From positions 10,522-66,775 of the forward strand of contig JAUJOH010000008.1 of assembly GCA_030447745.1 (NCBI GenBank): 56,254 bases of DNA, given 5' to 3'. The translations under genes were made by a program, and so were the position numbers. The DNA comes from Chloroflexota bacterium (lineage in GTDB: Bacteria; Chloroflexota; Limnocylindria; Limnocylindrales; CSP1-4). Below are positions 26,524 to 35,641 of the stretch, one piece after another. The notes below the pieces were generated by a model. It did not search any database. It saw only the letters and a list, made by a program, of their open reading frames with translations, and had not been told where the DNA came from. Each line of letters starts with the position of its first letter. Within the stretch, counting starts at the first letter, position 1.

Positions 26524-26668
26524 TGTCGTCCCATCGAGATATCCGTAGTCGAGCGGGTACGTCCAGTCCGGATATCGCGGATGGGCGCTGCCGCGTGGTC
26601 GGTCGATAACGAGTTTGTGTTCGCGAACGAACGCGTCGAGTCCTTCCCAGAAGGGAGCGTCAGCCTCG
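26524..26668 (-). pseudogene. remnant of an inorganic pyrophosphatase-like gene
   Basis: Read leftward this stretch gives FWEGLDAFVREHKLVIDRPR followed by GSAHPRYPDWTYPLDYGYL and DGTT, which matches the N-terminal part of bacterial pyrophosphatase-like proteins. The frame then breaks and no further conserved part (the Asp-rich metal site) is found. The remnant lies in the 447-base gap 26360-26806 between rarA and an MFS gene; nothing else is recognised in that gap. Its base composition is a little less GC-rich than the flanks. Confidence 0.6.
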
Positions 26669-26806
26669 GTCGCCGGGGCATGACGGCCATCGTATCGGCG
26701 TTCACGCGCGCTCGAACTCGCCGCCGCCGCAGCCGGCACCCGTCGCCGATCGGCCGTAGAGCGTCGCGTTGGCACCACCGACGGCCGGGCGGCCACAATC
26801 AGCACC

Positions 26807-28129
26807 ATGACCACGGATGCCCGGACCGTCCAGCGGACGTACCTGCTGCTGACGCTGCTGACCACGCTCGCCGCGTCATTCATCTGGGGCATCAACACGC
26901 TGTTCCTGCTCGACGCCGGCCTGAGCAACACCGAGGCGTTCGCCGCCAACGCCTTCTTCGCGCTCGGCCAGGTGGTCTTCGAGGTCCCGACGGGCGTCAT
27001 CGCCGACACGCGGGGTCGCCGCTTCTCGTTCCTCCTCGGTGCCGCGACGCTGCTCCTGGCAACCCTGCTCTACCTCGTGATGTGGAACGTCCACGCGGCC
27101 TTCTTCGGCTGGGCGGCCGCGTCCGTGCTGCTGGGACTCGGGTTCACGTTCTTCTCGGGCGCCACGGAGGCGTGGCTGGTCGACGCGCTGCGGGCGACCG
27201 ATTTCCGCGGCAGCCTCGAGGGCGTCTTCGGCCGGGCCCAGACCGCCAGCGGCGTGGCCATGCTCGGCGGCTCCGTCGCCGGCGGCGTCATCGCCCAGGC
27301 AACCGATCTGGGTGTGCCGTATCTCGTGCGAGCGGGGATGCTGGGCGTGACCCTCCTCGTCGCGTGGCGCTTCATGCACGACCTCGGCTTCCAGCCGGCA
27401 CGCGCGACGAGCACCACCAAGGCGGTCCGTGCCGTGCTGCGGGGTGCCGTGGACGCCGGGGTCCGGAAGCCCCCGGTGCGGTGGATGATGCTCGCCGCAC
27501 CGTTCAGCGTCGGCGTCGGGTTCTACGCGTTCTACGCGCTCCAGCCGTACCTGCTGGAGCTGTACGGTGACGAGACGGCCTACGGCATCGCGGGTCTCGC
27601 CGCCGCGATGGTCGCCGGCGGCCAGATCGCCGGCGGCCTGCTCGTGTCGCACGTGCGGCGGCTGTTCCGCCGCCGGACGGACGCACTCCTTCTCGGCGCG
27701 GCGGTCAACGTCGGGCTGCTCGCGCTGCTGGGACTGACCAGCAGCTTCGCGGTCGCGCTGGCCGTCCTCGCGGTCTGGTGCATCACGTTCGCGATGCAGG
27801 TGCCGCTCCGCCAGGCGTACGTGAACGGGCTGATCCCGACCGACCAGCGCGCGACGGTCCTCTCGTTCGACAACCTCGTCGGCTCGACCGGCGGCGTCGT
27901 CGCCCAGCCCGCGCTCGGCCGCGTCGCGGACGTCTCCGGCTATGCCGCCTCGTATGTCGTCTCGGCCGGGATCGCGGCTCTGTCGATCCCGTTCGTCTAC
28001 CTCGCCCGGCGCGAGCGGGCGTCGTCCGACCCGATCGTCGAAGGCGAGGAACCCGTACCGCTGCAGGTCTCCGCGCTGGACGCCGCGGCAGTGGCCCCGA
28101 CCGAGCCGGCCTCCGAGCCCGGGCGGTGA
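26807..28129 (+). CDS. MFS transporter, 12 predicted helices
   Basis: A 440-residue transporter. The N-terminal half has the loop 2-3 motif GVIADTRGRRFSFLLGA, the marker of the major facilitator superfamily, followed by FFSGATEAWLVDALR, which is common in drug or unknown-substrate exporters of the YfmO/Bcr-like groups. About 12 hydrophobic stretches are seen (for example LGQVVFEVPTGVIA, LYLVMWNVHAAFFGWAAASV, SFAVALAVLAVWCITFAM). The C-terminal 40 residues are acidic and Pro/Ala-rich. The substrate cannot be read. Its stop overlaps the lepB GTG in a GTGA junction. Confidence 0.83.
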   Translation: MTTDARTVQRTYLLLTLLTTLAASFIWGINTLFLLDAGLSNTEAFAANAFFALGQVVFEVPTGVIADTRGRRFSFLLGAATLLLATLLYLVMWNVHAAFFGWAAASVLLGLGFTFFSGATEAWLVDALRATDFRGSLEGVFGRAQTASGVAMLGGSVAGGVIAQATDLGVPYLVRAGMLGVTLLVAWRFMHDLGFQPARATSTTKAVRAVLRGAVDAGVRKPPVRWMMLAAPFSVGVGFYAFYALQPYLLELYGDETAYGIAGLAAAMVAGGQIAGGLLVSHVRRLFRRRTDALLLGAAVNVGLLALLGLTSSFAVALAVLAVWCITFAMQVPLRQAYVNGLIPTDQRATVLSFDNLVGSTGGVVAQPALGRVADVSGYAASYVVSAGIAALSIPFVYLARRERASSDPIVEGEEPVPLQVSALDAAAVAPTEPASEPGR

Positions 28130-28857
28130 CCGACGGCGACGTGCCCGCCCGGACTCCCACCCGGGGCCGGGAGTCCTCCGCAGCGCCGACTGGACCACCG
28201 GTGAGCCAGCCGGAGGCCCGATCCGGCCCGCTGGCGACGGACGGCCAGCCGGACCTGATCCGCCCGGGTCGTGCCGGCGCCGCGGGCCGGGCACGCGAGA
28301 TCGTCCAGACCCTCGCGCTGACGCTGATCATCTTCTTCGTCGTCCAGACCTTCGTCGCGCAGCCGTTCCAGGTCGAGCAGGAATCGATGCGCCGGACGCT
28401 CGAGCCTGGCGACTACGTCCTCGTCGACCGACTCACGCCCCGCTGGGACGCGTACGACCGCGGCGATGTCGTCGTGTTCGTCCCGCCGGACACCTGGGGC
28501 GCTCGCGACGACACGCCGTACATCAAGCGCGTGGTGGCGGTCGCCGGTGACGAGGTCGAGATCCGCGACGGGCGCCTGTACGTCAACCGCGTGCCGCTCG
28601 ACGAGCCGTACGTCTTCGAGGTCGACGGCCGGGCACAGCCAACGACGACGGACACCGAACCGCCACGCTGGACGGTGCCGGACGGGCAGGTCTTCGTCGT
28701 CGGTGACCACCGGAGCAGGTCGGAGGACTCGCGCGTCTTCGGGCCGGTCCCGGCGTCGTCGATCGTGGGCCGGGCGTGGCTGCGCTACTGGCCGCTCCAC
28801 GCGTTCGGGATCCTCGAGACGCCGACGTACCGGGAGCTCACCGGCCGCCTGCCGTAG
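28126..28857 (+). CDS. lepB: signal peptidase I
   Basis: The catalytic dyad is present: Ser87 in VEQESMRRTLEPGDYVLVD and Lys134 in TPYIKRVVAVAGDEVEI. Box E is VFVVGDHRSRSEDSRVFGPV. One membrane helix at about 58-79 (IVQTLALTLIIFFVVQTFVA) follows a long Pro/Gly/Arg-rich cytoplasmic leader of about 55 residues, so the active domain faces outside. The enzyme cuts signal peptides from exported proteins. GTG 28126 overlaps the MFS stop. The single N-terminal helix is the Gram-positive-type layout. Confidence 0.93.
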   Translation: MTDGDVPARTPTRGRESSAAPTGPPVSQPEARSGPLATDGQPDLIRPGRAGAAGRAREIVQTLALTLIIFFVVQTFVAQPFQVEQESMRRTLEPGDYVLVDRLTPRWDAYDRGDVVVFVPPDTWGARDDTPYIKRVVAVAGDEVEIRDGRLYVNRVPLDEPYVFEVDGRAQPTTTDTEPPRWTVPDGQVFVVGDHRSRSEDSRVFGPVPASSIVGRAWLRYWPLHAFGILETPTYRELTGRLP

Positions 28858-28876
28858 CCCGGCGGCCGTGCAGGGA

Positions 28877-29101
28877 TCAGGCGGGCAGCACCGTCACGCG
28901 GACGACCGGGGTCGTACGCAGGTTGCCGATCAACAGCCGCTCGCCGGCCACGATCCGGGGCACCGTCGGCTCCCATCCGTTGACCGCCCCGATCGCCTCC
29001 GCCTCGAGCCCCGGCACGCGCAGCCAGCGGACGCCGCTGTCGCTGACGGACAGCACGTAGCCGCTACCCGATGCGGTCGTCACGATGACCACCGAGCGCA
29101 T
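28877..29101 (-). CDS. small hypothetical protein, 74 residues
   Basis: The frame from ATG 29101 gives MRSVVIVTTASGSGYVLSVS followed by WLRVPGLEAEAIGAVNGWEP and a C-terminal LIGNLRTTPVVRVTVLPA. It looks like a compact beta-rich domain; no family is recognised and no signal peptide is present. It is convergent with lepB (19 bases apart) and divergent from murJ. An upstream in-frame start at 29161 would add 20 residues of low complexity. The regular hydrophobic pattern favours a real gene, but it is short. Confidence 0.5.
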   Translation of the reverse strand: MRSVVIVTTASGSGYVLSVSDSGVRWLRVPGLEAEAIGAVNGWEPTVPRIVAGERLLIGNLRTTPVVRVTVLPA

Positions 29102-29293
29102 GGCGCCTCCGGCTGTTGCCTGCTGGGCTGCCACTGTCGTCGCGCACGGGGCGGGAGTCAAGGACAGATCTGGCGCGGGTGCGGCAAACGCAGCGCGCTC
29201 GCGAGCACGTATCGTGCTCGGGCGACGGGACCGCTGTCCGGCGCGACCCAGCAGCCGTCAGCCCGTCGTTCGATCCGTCCGCGAGGGGCCCCG

Positions 29294-30712
29294 ATGACCC
29301 ACGACCCGGCCGCCGCCGTGCCGCTCGTCGAAGCCGCCGAGCCCTGGACGCGGCTCGTCCCGCGGCCGCTCCGCCCGATCGTGGCGCGGTTCCTGCCGCA
29401 GGGTGCACTGCTGCTCGCGGTGGTCACGTTCGGGAGCTACGTCATGGGGCTCGTCCGCGACGTGGTGCAGGCACGCACGTTCGGCGCCAGTGCCGAGCTG
29501 GACGCCTACCTGGCGGCGTTCGCGATCCCGGAGATCGCGCTGGGCGTGCTCGTCGCGAGCGGCCTCTCGGCGCCGTTCGTGCCGATCTTCCTGAGCCTCC
29601 GGACACGCGACGAGCGAGCCGCGCAGGAGTTCGCCGGGACGATCCTCACGCTCGCGATGCTGATCGTCGTGGTCGCGACGCCGATGCTGTGGCTGATCGC
29701 GCCGGCGACCGTCGACTTCGTCGCGCGCGGCCTGCCCGTCGAGCAGCGCGGCCTCTACACGGAGCTGTTCCGGCTGATGCTCGTGACGCCGTTCCTGTTC
29801 GCCCTCTCCGACGTGCTCGGCGAGGTCCTCGTCGCGGAGCGCCGTTTCCTCGGCTATGCCCTGGCGCCCGTGCTGTACAACGTCGGCATCGTGGTCGGGA
29901 TGCTCGTGCTCGCGGGCTCGATCGGCATCCATGCGGGGGCCGTCGGGGCGATCCTCGGCGCACTCGCGCACCTCGGCATCCGGCTGCTCTGGCTCCGCGG
30001 CAGCGGCGTGCGGTTCCGCGTCGGGTTGCGCGTCCGGACGCAGGCGTTCCGTGAGTTCGTCCGGCTCATGATCCCGAAGATGGCCAGCCATCCGATCGAC
30101 CCGTTGACGTTCACGGTCCTTGGCTCGCTCGCCTCGACCGTCGCAGTCGGCGGGATCACGTCACTCAGCCTGGCCCGGAACTTCCAGAGCGTGCCGGTGA
30201 GCGTCATCGCCGTCTCGTTCGCGCTGGCGGTCTTCCCCACCCTGTCGGCCGCGGCCGCAATCGGCGACCGAGCCGGGTTCACCCGCCTGCTGGTCCGCAA
30301 CGGCGCCACGATCGTCGTCCTGACGGTGGCCGCGGCGATCGCGCTCGCCGTGCTCGGCCGGTTCGTCATCCAGCTCTTCTTCCGGGGTGAGGAGTTCACC
30401 CAGGAGGCAGTCGACCGGACGAACCTGGTCCTCGTCCTGATGGCGGTTGCGATCCCGTTCGAGAGCCTCACGCAGCTCCTGTCACGCGCGATCTATGCGA
30501 CCCGGAACACGCTCCTGCAGGTGCTCGCATCGGTGGCCAGCTTCGGCATCGTGGTCGGGGCGGCAAGCGCGCTGACGCCGTCGCTGGGTCTGGCGGCGAT
30601 TCCGGTGGCGTTCACGCTGGGCATGGCGGCCAAGGTCGGGCTGCTGATCGTCGCGCTCGTGCCGCGCATCGGCGGGATCCGGCGCGCCCCGGACCTCTCG
30701 CAACGAGCCTGA
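29294..30712 (+). CDS. murJ: lipid II flippase MurJ/MviN-like
   Basis: A 472-residue MOP-superfamily protein with about 14 hydrophobic segments. Family marks include VTFGSYVMGLVRDVVQARTF and ELDAYLAAFAIPEI at the N-terminus, SGLSAPFVPIFL, LVAERRFLGYALAPVLYNVG, and MIPKMASHPIDPLTFTVLGS in the middle. MurJ turns the lipid-linked cell wall precursor to the outer face of the membrane. ATG 29294 is the first start that gives a normal cytoplasmic leader before helix one. Its presence beside murI, FtsW and PBP genes in this window supports a peptidoglycan wall. Confidence 0.85.
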   Translation: MTHDPAAAVPLVEAAEPWTRLVPRPLRPIVARFLPQGALLLAVVTFGSYVMGLVRDVVQARTFGASAELDAYLAAFAIPEIALGVLVASGLSAPFVPIFLSLRTRDERAAQEFAGTILTLAMLIVVVATPMLWLIAPATVDFVARGLPVEQRGLYTELFRLMLVTPFLFALSDVLGEVLVAERRFLGYALAPVLYNVGIVVGMLVLAGSIGIHAGAVGAILGALAHLGIRLLWLRGSGVRFRVGLRVRTQAFREFVRLMIPKMASHPIDPLTFTVLGSLASTVAVGGITSLSLARNFQSVPVSVIAVSFALAVFPTLSAAAAIGDRAGFTRLLVRNGATIVVLTVAAAIALAVLGRFVIQLFFRGEEFTQEAVDRTNLVLVLMAVAIPFESLTQLLSRAIYATRNTLLQVLASVASFGIVVGAASALTPSLGLAAIPVAFTLGMAAKVGLLIVALVPRIGGIRRAPDLSQRA

Positions 30713-30718
30713 GAGGGC

Positions 30719-30732
30719 GGCCGGACGCGGCC
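30719..30732. terminator. weak hairpin between convergent genes
   Basis: GGCCG and CGGCC arms around a GACG loop lie between the murJ stop and the stop of the convergent protease gene. There is no T-run on either strand, so it is at best part of a bidirectional terminator. Confidence 0.3.
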
Positions 30733-30737
30733 ACAGC

Positions 30738-31769
30738 CTACCGGTCGAGGCGCACGGTCGGGACGACCGCGATGAACTTGCCGTCCCGGTCCGGGTACAT
30801 TCCCTCCGGCCGCTTCCACGGCAGGTAGTTCTCGACCAGCTCGTCGATCCCGGTGAAGAAGCCGGGCGGGTTCGACGCTTCCCAGATGCTCGAGACGCTG
30901 GGATACCAGGGATCGAGGATGTACGCCCCGCTGACGACGGCGTCCGCGAAGACCGTCGGATCGGCGTCGGCGCGATAGCCGGTCATCACCCAGGTGTGGG
31001 CGCCGCGCCAGGTCAGGAGGATCACGGGTGCGCCGGTCTCGCTGATCGCGCGGGCAGAGTCGCGCAGGGCATCCAGCCGCGTTTCATACGCCCGGACCTC
31101 GTAGCCCGGGACGCCGTACGCCTCGAGGGCCAGCGCCATCGCGGCGGGACCCCAGTTCCCGTTGCGGCTGTCCGTCACGCTCTCCCACTCCCGGACCCGC
31201 GACGCGAGCTCCCGCTGGAATGCGTCGGAGCTGTCGCCCTTGCCATGGATCGTCAGCACCATCTGGGTCCCGGCGACCGCGCACCAGTCGGGCGTGACCT
31301 GGTGCTTGAACACGGATTCCGGATCGTCGAGCAGGTCGAGATCGACGGCGACGCGGGCTGGGGTCGGTTGCGTAGTCGGCGTCGGTTCCGGGGTCGGCGA
31401 CGGCGCGGCGGTCGGAGCGTTGCTCGGATCGGCAGTGCGCGCCGGGACGCGGGTCGCCGTGGTGCGGGAGGGTGGCGGCGTCGGCGTGGCGATCGGTGGC
31501 GGCGTCACCGTGATGGTCGGCCGCGTCGAGCGGCTTGGGACCGGACCCGCGATGAAGCGGTCGATCCGGCGCACGAGCCCGTCGAACCTGTCGCCCGCGC
31601 CGAGCGCGTCGGTGGACACGGCGCCGGCACCCATCGCCGAAAGGACGAGGATCGCCACGAGCAACAGTCGCCAGCGGGCGGTGATCCGTCCGGGAATGGA
31701 CCGCACGCGAGGTCGGCGCGGGTCGGGAGGACCGTTGGGTGACGGGGCGTCGAAGCGGGACACTGGCAT
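30738..31769 (-). CDS. secreted or membrane-anchored C39-like cysteine peptidase
   Basis: ATG 31769 gives a basic leader, a membrane helix or uncleaved signal at about 33-52 (LLLVAILVLSAMGAGAVSTD), a long Pro/Thr/Ser-rich linker (about 80-142) and a papain-like domain. VTPDWCAVAGTQMVLTIHG carries the catalytic Cys and APVILLTWRGAHTWVMTGY the His, with ADAVVSGAYILDPWYP after it supplying the Asp. This is the C39-like peptidase layout found in exported proteins of monoderm bacteria. The linker suggests the domain is held away from the membrane or wall. Substrate unknown. It is divergent from the serine pathway genes, which begin 266 bases away. Confidence 0.75.
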   Translation of the reverse strand: MPVSRFDAPSPNGPPDPRRPRVRSIPGRITARWRLLLVAILVLSAMGAGAVSTDALGAGDRFDGLVRRIDRFIAGPVPSRSTRPTITVTPPPIATPTPPPSRTTATRVPARTADPSNAPTAAPSPTPEPTPTTQPTPARVAVDLDLLDDPESVFKHQVTPDWCAVAGTQMVLTIHGKGDSSDAFQRELASRVREWESVTDSRNGNWGPAAMALALEAYGVPGYEVRAYETRLDALRDSARAISETGAPVILLTWRGAHTWVMTGYRADADPTVFADAVVSGAYILDPWYPSVSSIWEASNPPGFFTGIDELVENYLPWKRPEGMYPDRDGKFIAVVPTVRLDR

Positions 31770-32034
31770 CTCTGGCACGGAAGCGTGGACGGCCGAGCGA
31801 TGGGCGGTGCGACGGTGTGTCCGCCGGCCGCCGCATCGTGCCACGTCCTGCTGCAGCGGTGCTCCGGCCCACCGGGGCACCCGGGCCGCCGCGAGCCGGC
31901 CCTCGGCGCGTACGGCTCGCCGGCCGCGCGGCGGCGCGCGCCTCGTGATGGCGGGAGCCGCGCAGTTCTGCGACCATCGAAGGACCGTCCGATCCGCGCT
32001 CGCGGCGCCTCCCGCCCATCGCCAGGAGATCCTC

Positions 32035-33219
32035 GTGGACCGATTTGAGCCGAACCTGCGCATCCCCGGGCCGACCGCCCTTCCGCCCACGGTCCGCGAG
32101 GCCGGTGCACGCCAGATGATCAACCATCGCGGCCCGGAGTTCGCCGCGATGCTGGCTCGCATCACCGAGGGCATGAAGCCGTATTTCGGCACGACCGGGG
32201 ACGTCGCCGTCCTGTCGTGCGCGGGCACCGGTGGGCTGGAGGCCGCGGTGGTCAACACGCTTTCCCCTCGTGACCGAGTCCTCGGCGTCAGCATCGGCTC
32301 GTTCGGCGATCGCTTCGCCAAGATCGCCTCGGTGTACGGGGCGGACGTCGTCAAGCTCGACGTCGCATGGGGTCAGGCGGCGGATCCCGTCGCGGTCCGC
32401 GAGGCGATCGAGCGGCAGGGACCGTTTCGGGCCGCGCTGCTGACCCACAACGAGACGTCGACGGGGGTCATGAACCCGATCCCCGAGCTGGCGGCCGCGA
32501 TCCGCGAGGTGAACGCGGACACGCTCATCCTCGTGGACAGCGTGTCCGCCCTCGGCGCCGTGCCGTTCGCGATGGACGAGTGGGGCATCGACCTGGTCGT
32601 CACGGGCTCGCAGAAGGCCTGGATGGCGGCCCCGGGCCTCGCGATGGTCGCCGCCTCCGACCGAGGCTGGGCGGCGATGGAGACCGCCCGCATGCCGCGC
32701 TTCTATCTCGACCTGCGCCGCCATCGCGACAGCCACGCGGAGGGCCAGACGCCGTGGACCCCGGCGCTGGCGGTCCTCTACCAGGTCGACGAGGGACTTC
32801 GCCTGATGCAGGCGGAGGGTGCCGACGGCGTCTTCGCCCGGCACGAGGCGTGCGCCGCCGCGGCGCGGGCCGGTCTGGCCGCCCTCGGCTTCGAGCTCTT
32901 CGCGGACCCGCGCTTCGCGTCCCGGACGGTCACCTGCGTGCGAATTCCCGAGGGTGTCGACTGGAAGTCGGTCAACGCGGGGGTCCGGCGGCGCGGCGTG
33001 GTGCTCGCCGGCGGACAGGGCAAGCTGACGGGCAAGGTGTTCCGGCTCGGCCACCTCGGCTCAGTGACCGTCGAGGAGATCCTCGGCGCGATCGGGGCGC
33101 TCGAGTCGGTCTTGATCGAGCACGGTCGCGACGTCGAGCCCGGAAGCGCCGTCGGCACCGCGCAGGCCGCCGCGCTCGAGAGCCTCGGGGTCGGGCGCCG
33201 GGCCGCCGCCACTGCATGA
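32035..33219 (+). CDS. class V aminotransferase, probable phosphoserine or alanine-glyoxylate aminotransferase
   Basis: A 394-residue PLP enzyme. VVTGSQKAWMAAPGLAMVA holds the Schiff-base lysine and ADTLILVDSVSALGAVPFAM the cofactor-binding Asp; RIPGPTALPPTVREAG at the start is typical of the serine/alanine-glyoxylate aminotransferase group. GTG 32035 has CCAGGAG upstream. Its stop overlaps the ATG of serA, so the two are translationally coupled. In several deep bacterial groups and archaea such enzymes serve as phosphoserine aminotransferase in place of SerC, which fits the operon here. Photorespiratory-type serine-glyoxylate activity remains possible. Confidence 0.85.
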   Translation: MDRFEPNLRIPGPTALPPTVREAGARQMINHRGPEFAAMLARITEGMKPYFGTTGDVAVLSCAGTGGLEAAVVNTLSPRDRVLGVSIGSFGDRFAKIASVYGADVVKLDVAWGQAADPVAVREAIERQGPFRAALLTHNETSTGVMNPIPELAAAIREVNADTLILVDSVSALGAVPFAMDEWGIDLVVTGSQKAWMAAPGLAMVAASDRGWAAMETARMPRFYLDLRRHRDSHAEGQTPWTPALAVLYQVDEGLRLMQAEGADGVFARHEACAAAARAGLAALGFELFADPRFASRTVTCVRIPEGVDWKSVNAGVRRRGVVLAGGQGKLTGKVFRLGHLGSVTVEEILGAIGALESVLIEHGRDVEPGSAVGTAQAAALESLGVGRRAAATA

Positions 33220-34799
33220 AGATCCTGGTCGCGGAACCGCTGGCCCGCGAGGGTGTCGCGCTGCTCGAGGCGCGCCACCAGGTCGACGAGCGACCCGGCC
33301 TCTCCCGAGAGGAGCTGTGCTCGGTGGTGGGTGACTACGAGGCGTTGCTCGTCCGGAGCCAGGTCAAGGTCGACGCGGACCTGATCTCGGCCGCCCGGCG
33401 GCTCGTCGTCGTCGGGCGGGCCGGGGTCGGCGTCGACAACGTCGATCTCGACGCGGCGACGCGCGCAGGCATCACGGTCGTCAACGCGCCGACCGGGAAC
33501 ACGATCGCGGCTGCGGAGCACACCCTGGCCCTCCTGTTCGCGCTGGCCCGCCGCATCTCGGAGGCCGACGCGTCGCTGCGCCGCGGCGAGTGGAAGCGGA
33601 GCCGGTTCACCGGCGTGGAGCTGCGGGGCAAGACGCTGGCAATCGTGGGCATGGGCAAGATCGGCCAGGCGATCGCGGACCGCGCTCGCGCGCTGGAGAT
33701 GACCATCCTCGGGGTGGACCCCTACGTCACGCCGGAACAGGCCGCCCTGCATGGCGTCGAGCTCGTGGCCCTTGAGGCAGCGATCTCCCGCGCTGACGTC
33801 CTGACCGTTCACGTCCCGCTCAACCGCGCGACGCGCGGGCTCGTCGGGCGCGAGACGCTGGCGCGGATGAAGCCCGGCGCCCTGCTGCTCAACGTCGCGC
33901 GCGGCGGGATCGTCGACGAGGCGGCGGTAGCGGACGCGCTTCGCGAGGGCCGGCTGGGCGGTGCCGGGATCGACGTCTTCGAGCAGGAGCCGCCGACCGG
34001 TTCGCCGCTGCTCGACGCCCCGAACACGGTCCTGACGCCGCACCTCGGTGCCTCGACCGAGGAGGCCCAGATCCTCGTCGCGGAGGAGGTCGCCGACCAG
34101 GTCCTGGACGTCCTCGCCGGGCGACCGGCCCGCTACGCCGTCAACGCGCCGCTGCTCACGCCGGAGACGGCGCAGGCGATCGCGCCGTACCTTCCGCTGG
34201 CCGAGACGCTCGGTCGCTTCCTGGCCCAGTTTGCGCGCGCCGTCCCGCGGCGGCTTACGCTCGAGATCGCCGGCGACCCGGCTGAGTTCGACGCCTCACC
34301 GCTGACGGCGGCCGTGCTCCGCGGGCTGATCGGGACGACAACGACCGAGCGGGTCAACCTGGTCAACGCGGGCGCCCTCGCCCGCGCCCGCGGCATCACG
34401 CTGGTCGAGCGCAAGACGCCCGAGGCCGGACAGTTCGCGGCGCTCCTGACGCTGTCCGCGGAGTCCGACGGGCGGACGACGACGGTTGCCGGGACGGTCG
34501 GCCCGGGCGGTCCGCGGATCAGCCGACTCGACGACTACTGGCTGGACATGGCGCCCACGGACGTCATGCTGATCACGCGCCACCGGGACCGGCCCGGGAT
34601 GATCGGACGGATCGGCACGCTCCTCGGCCAGGCGGACGTGAACATCAGCGCGATGCACGTCGCGCGCACCGCGCCCCGCGCGGATGCCTTCATGATCCTC
34701 GCCGTCGACGACGACGTGCCCGATGCGGTCGGCCAGGCGATCCGTTCTCACGAGGCGGTCATCGACGTCTGGACGATCCGGCTCCGGGGCGAGCCCTGA
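33216..34799 (+). CDS. serA: D-3-phosphoglycerate dehydrogenase
   Basis: A 527-residue long-type SerA with all parts in order: substrate domain, NAD-binding loop (LAIVGMGKIGQAIADRA), catalytic region (NVARGGIVDEAAV, IDVFEQEPPTG, LTPHLGASTEEAQ), an intervening domain (about 330-440, AEFDASPLTAAVLRGL) and a C-terminal ACT domain (RDRPGMIGRIGTLLGQADVN). The enzyme makes 3-phosphohydroxypyruvate, the first step of serine synthesis; the ACT domain suggests feedback control by serine. It overlaps the aminotransferase stop by four bases (ATGA), and a phosphatase gene follows 29 bases later. Confidence 0.95.
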   Translation: MKILVAEPLAREGVALLEARHQVDERPGLSREELCSVVGDYEALLVRSQVKVDADLISAARRLVVVGRAGVGVDNVDLDAATRAGITVVNAPTGNTIAAAEHTLALLFALARRISEADASLRRGEWKRSRFTGVELRGKTLAIVGMGKIGQAIADRARALEMTILGVDPYVTPEQAALHGVELVALEAAISRADVLTVHVPLNRATRGLVGRETLARMKPGALLLNVARGGIVDEAAVADALREGRLGGAGIDVFEQEPPTGSPLLDAPNTVLTPHLGASTEEAQILVAEEVADQVLDVLAGRPARYAVNAPLLTPETAQAIAPYLPLAETLGRFLAQFARAVPRRLTLEIAGDPAEFDASPLTAAVLRGLIGTTTTERVNLVNAGALARARGITLVERKTPEAGQFAALLTLSAESDGRTTTVAGTVGPGGPRISRLDDYWLDMAPTDVMLITRHRDRPGMIGRIGTLLGQADVNISAMHVARTAPRADAFMILAVDDDVPDAVGQAIRSHEAVIDVWTIRLRGEP

Positions 34800-34828
34800 G
34801 CCGGGAGCCGGTCCCGCCGCCCGGTCTC

Positions 34829-35635
34829 GTGCCCCCGGGTCTCGACGCGACGCTCGTCCTGCTGCGGCACGGCGAGACAACGGCAATCGTCGAGGGCCGC
34901 TTCCAGGGTCGCTCCAGCGTCCCCCTGTCCCCGCTGGGTGCCCGGCAGGCGCAGCGCGCCGCGGAGCGCGTTGCGCGCCCGCACGACCCACCGGCGCTCC
35001 CGGTCCCGGGCGGGCCGCCGGTCGAGGTGGTCCACTCGCCCCTCGCGCGCACGACGCAGACGGCGGCGACCGTCGGCGCGGCACTGGCGGCGGGGACTGC
35101 GTTCGGTCGACCCGTCCCGCTGCGTCCCGAGGAGGGCTTCGCCGAGATCGGCCAGGGTGAGTGGGAGGGGCGGCTGACAACCGAGATCGCGCAGGAGTGG
35201 GGCGACGTGCTGGCCGCCTGGCGCGTCGCACCGGCCAGCGCGCACGCGCCCGGCGGTGAGAGCCTCCCCGCGGTCCAGGAACGCGTTCGGCCCGCGATGT
35301 CCGCGATGCTCCAACGCATGGCCGAGGCATCGCCGGCACGGGCGGGCGCTCAGCCGTCGCCCGTCCTGACCTCGACCGGGACGCGGCTGGACGAGCCGTG
35401 GTCGATCCTCGTCGCGCACGACGGCGTGTTCAAGGTCGCCCTGCTCAGCCTGTTCGAGCTGCCGCTCGAGCGTTTCTGGCTCTTCCCGTTCGCGCTGTGC
35501 GGGATCACCGTTGTCGAGATCGCCGATGGCCGCCCACGGCTCCGAGCCCACAACCTGACCGAGCATCTCGCGCCGCTGCTCGAGGAGCGCGCGCAGGCGG
35601 CCACGGAAGAGCGCGAGCGGGCCGGGGCGCTGTAG
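34829..35635 (+). CDS. histidine phosphatase (phosphoglycerate mutase-like), candidate phosphoserine phosphatase
   Basis: The catalytic motif LVLLRHGETTAIVEGRFQG is at the N-terminus, the second part SPLARTTQTAATVG follows, then EIGQGEWEGRLTTEI and the second histidine in SILVAHDGVFKVALL. The 268-residue length is slightly long because of Ala/Pro-rich inserts. It directly follows the aminotransferase and serA genes. No HAD-type SerB is seen nearby, and histidine-type enzymes are known to act as phosphoserine phosphatases in some bacteria, so this is a good candidate for the last step of serine synthesis. Other small phosphate esters remain possible. GTG 34829 is the likely start. Confidence 0.82.
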   Translation: MPPGLDATLVLLRHGETTAIVEGRFQGRSSVPLSPLGARQAQRAAERVARPHDPPALPVPGGPPVEVVHSPLARTTQTAATVGAALAAGTAFGRPVPLRPEEGFAEIGQGEWEGRLTTEIAQEWGDVLAAWRVAPASAHAPGGESLPAVQERVRPAMSAMLQRMAEASPARAGAQPSPVLTSTGTRLDEPWSILVAHDGVFKVALLSLFELPLERFWLFPFALCGITVVEIADGRPRLRAHNLTEHLAPLLEERAQAATEERERAGAL

Positions 35636-35641
35636 ATCTCA

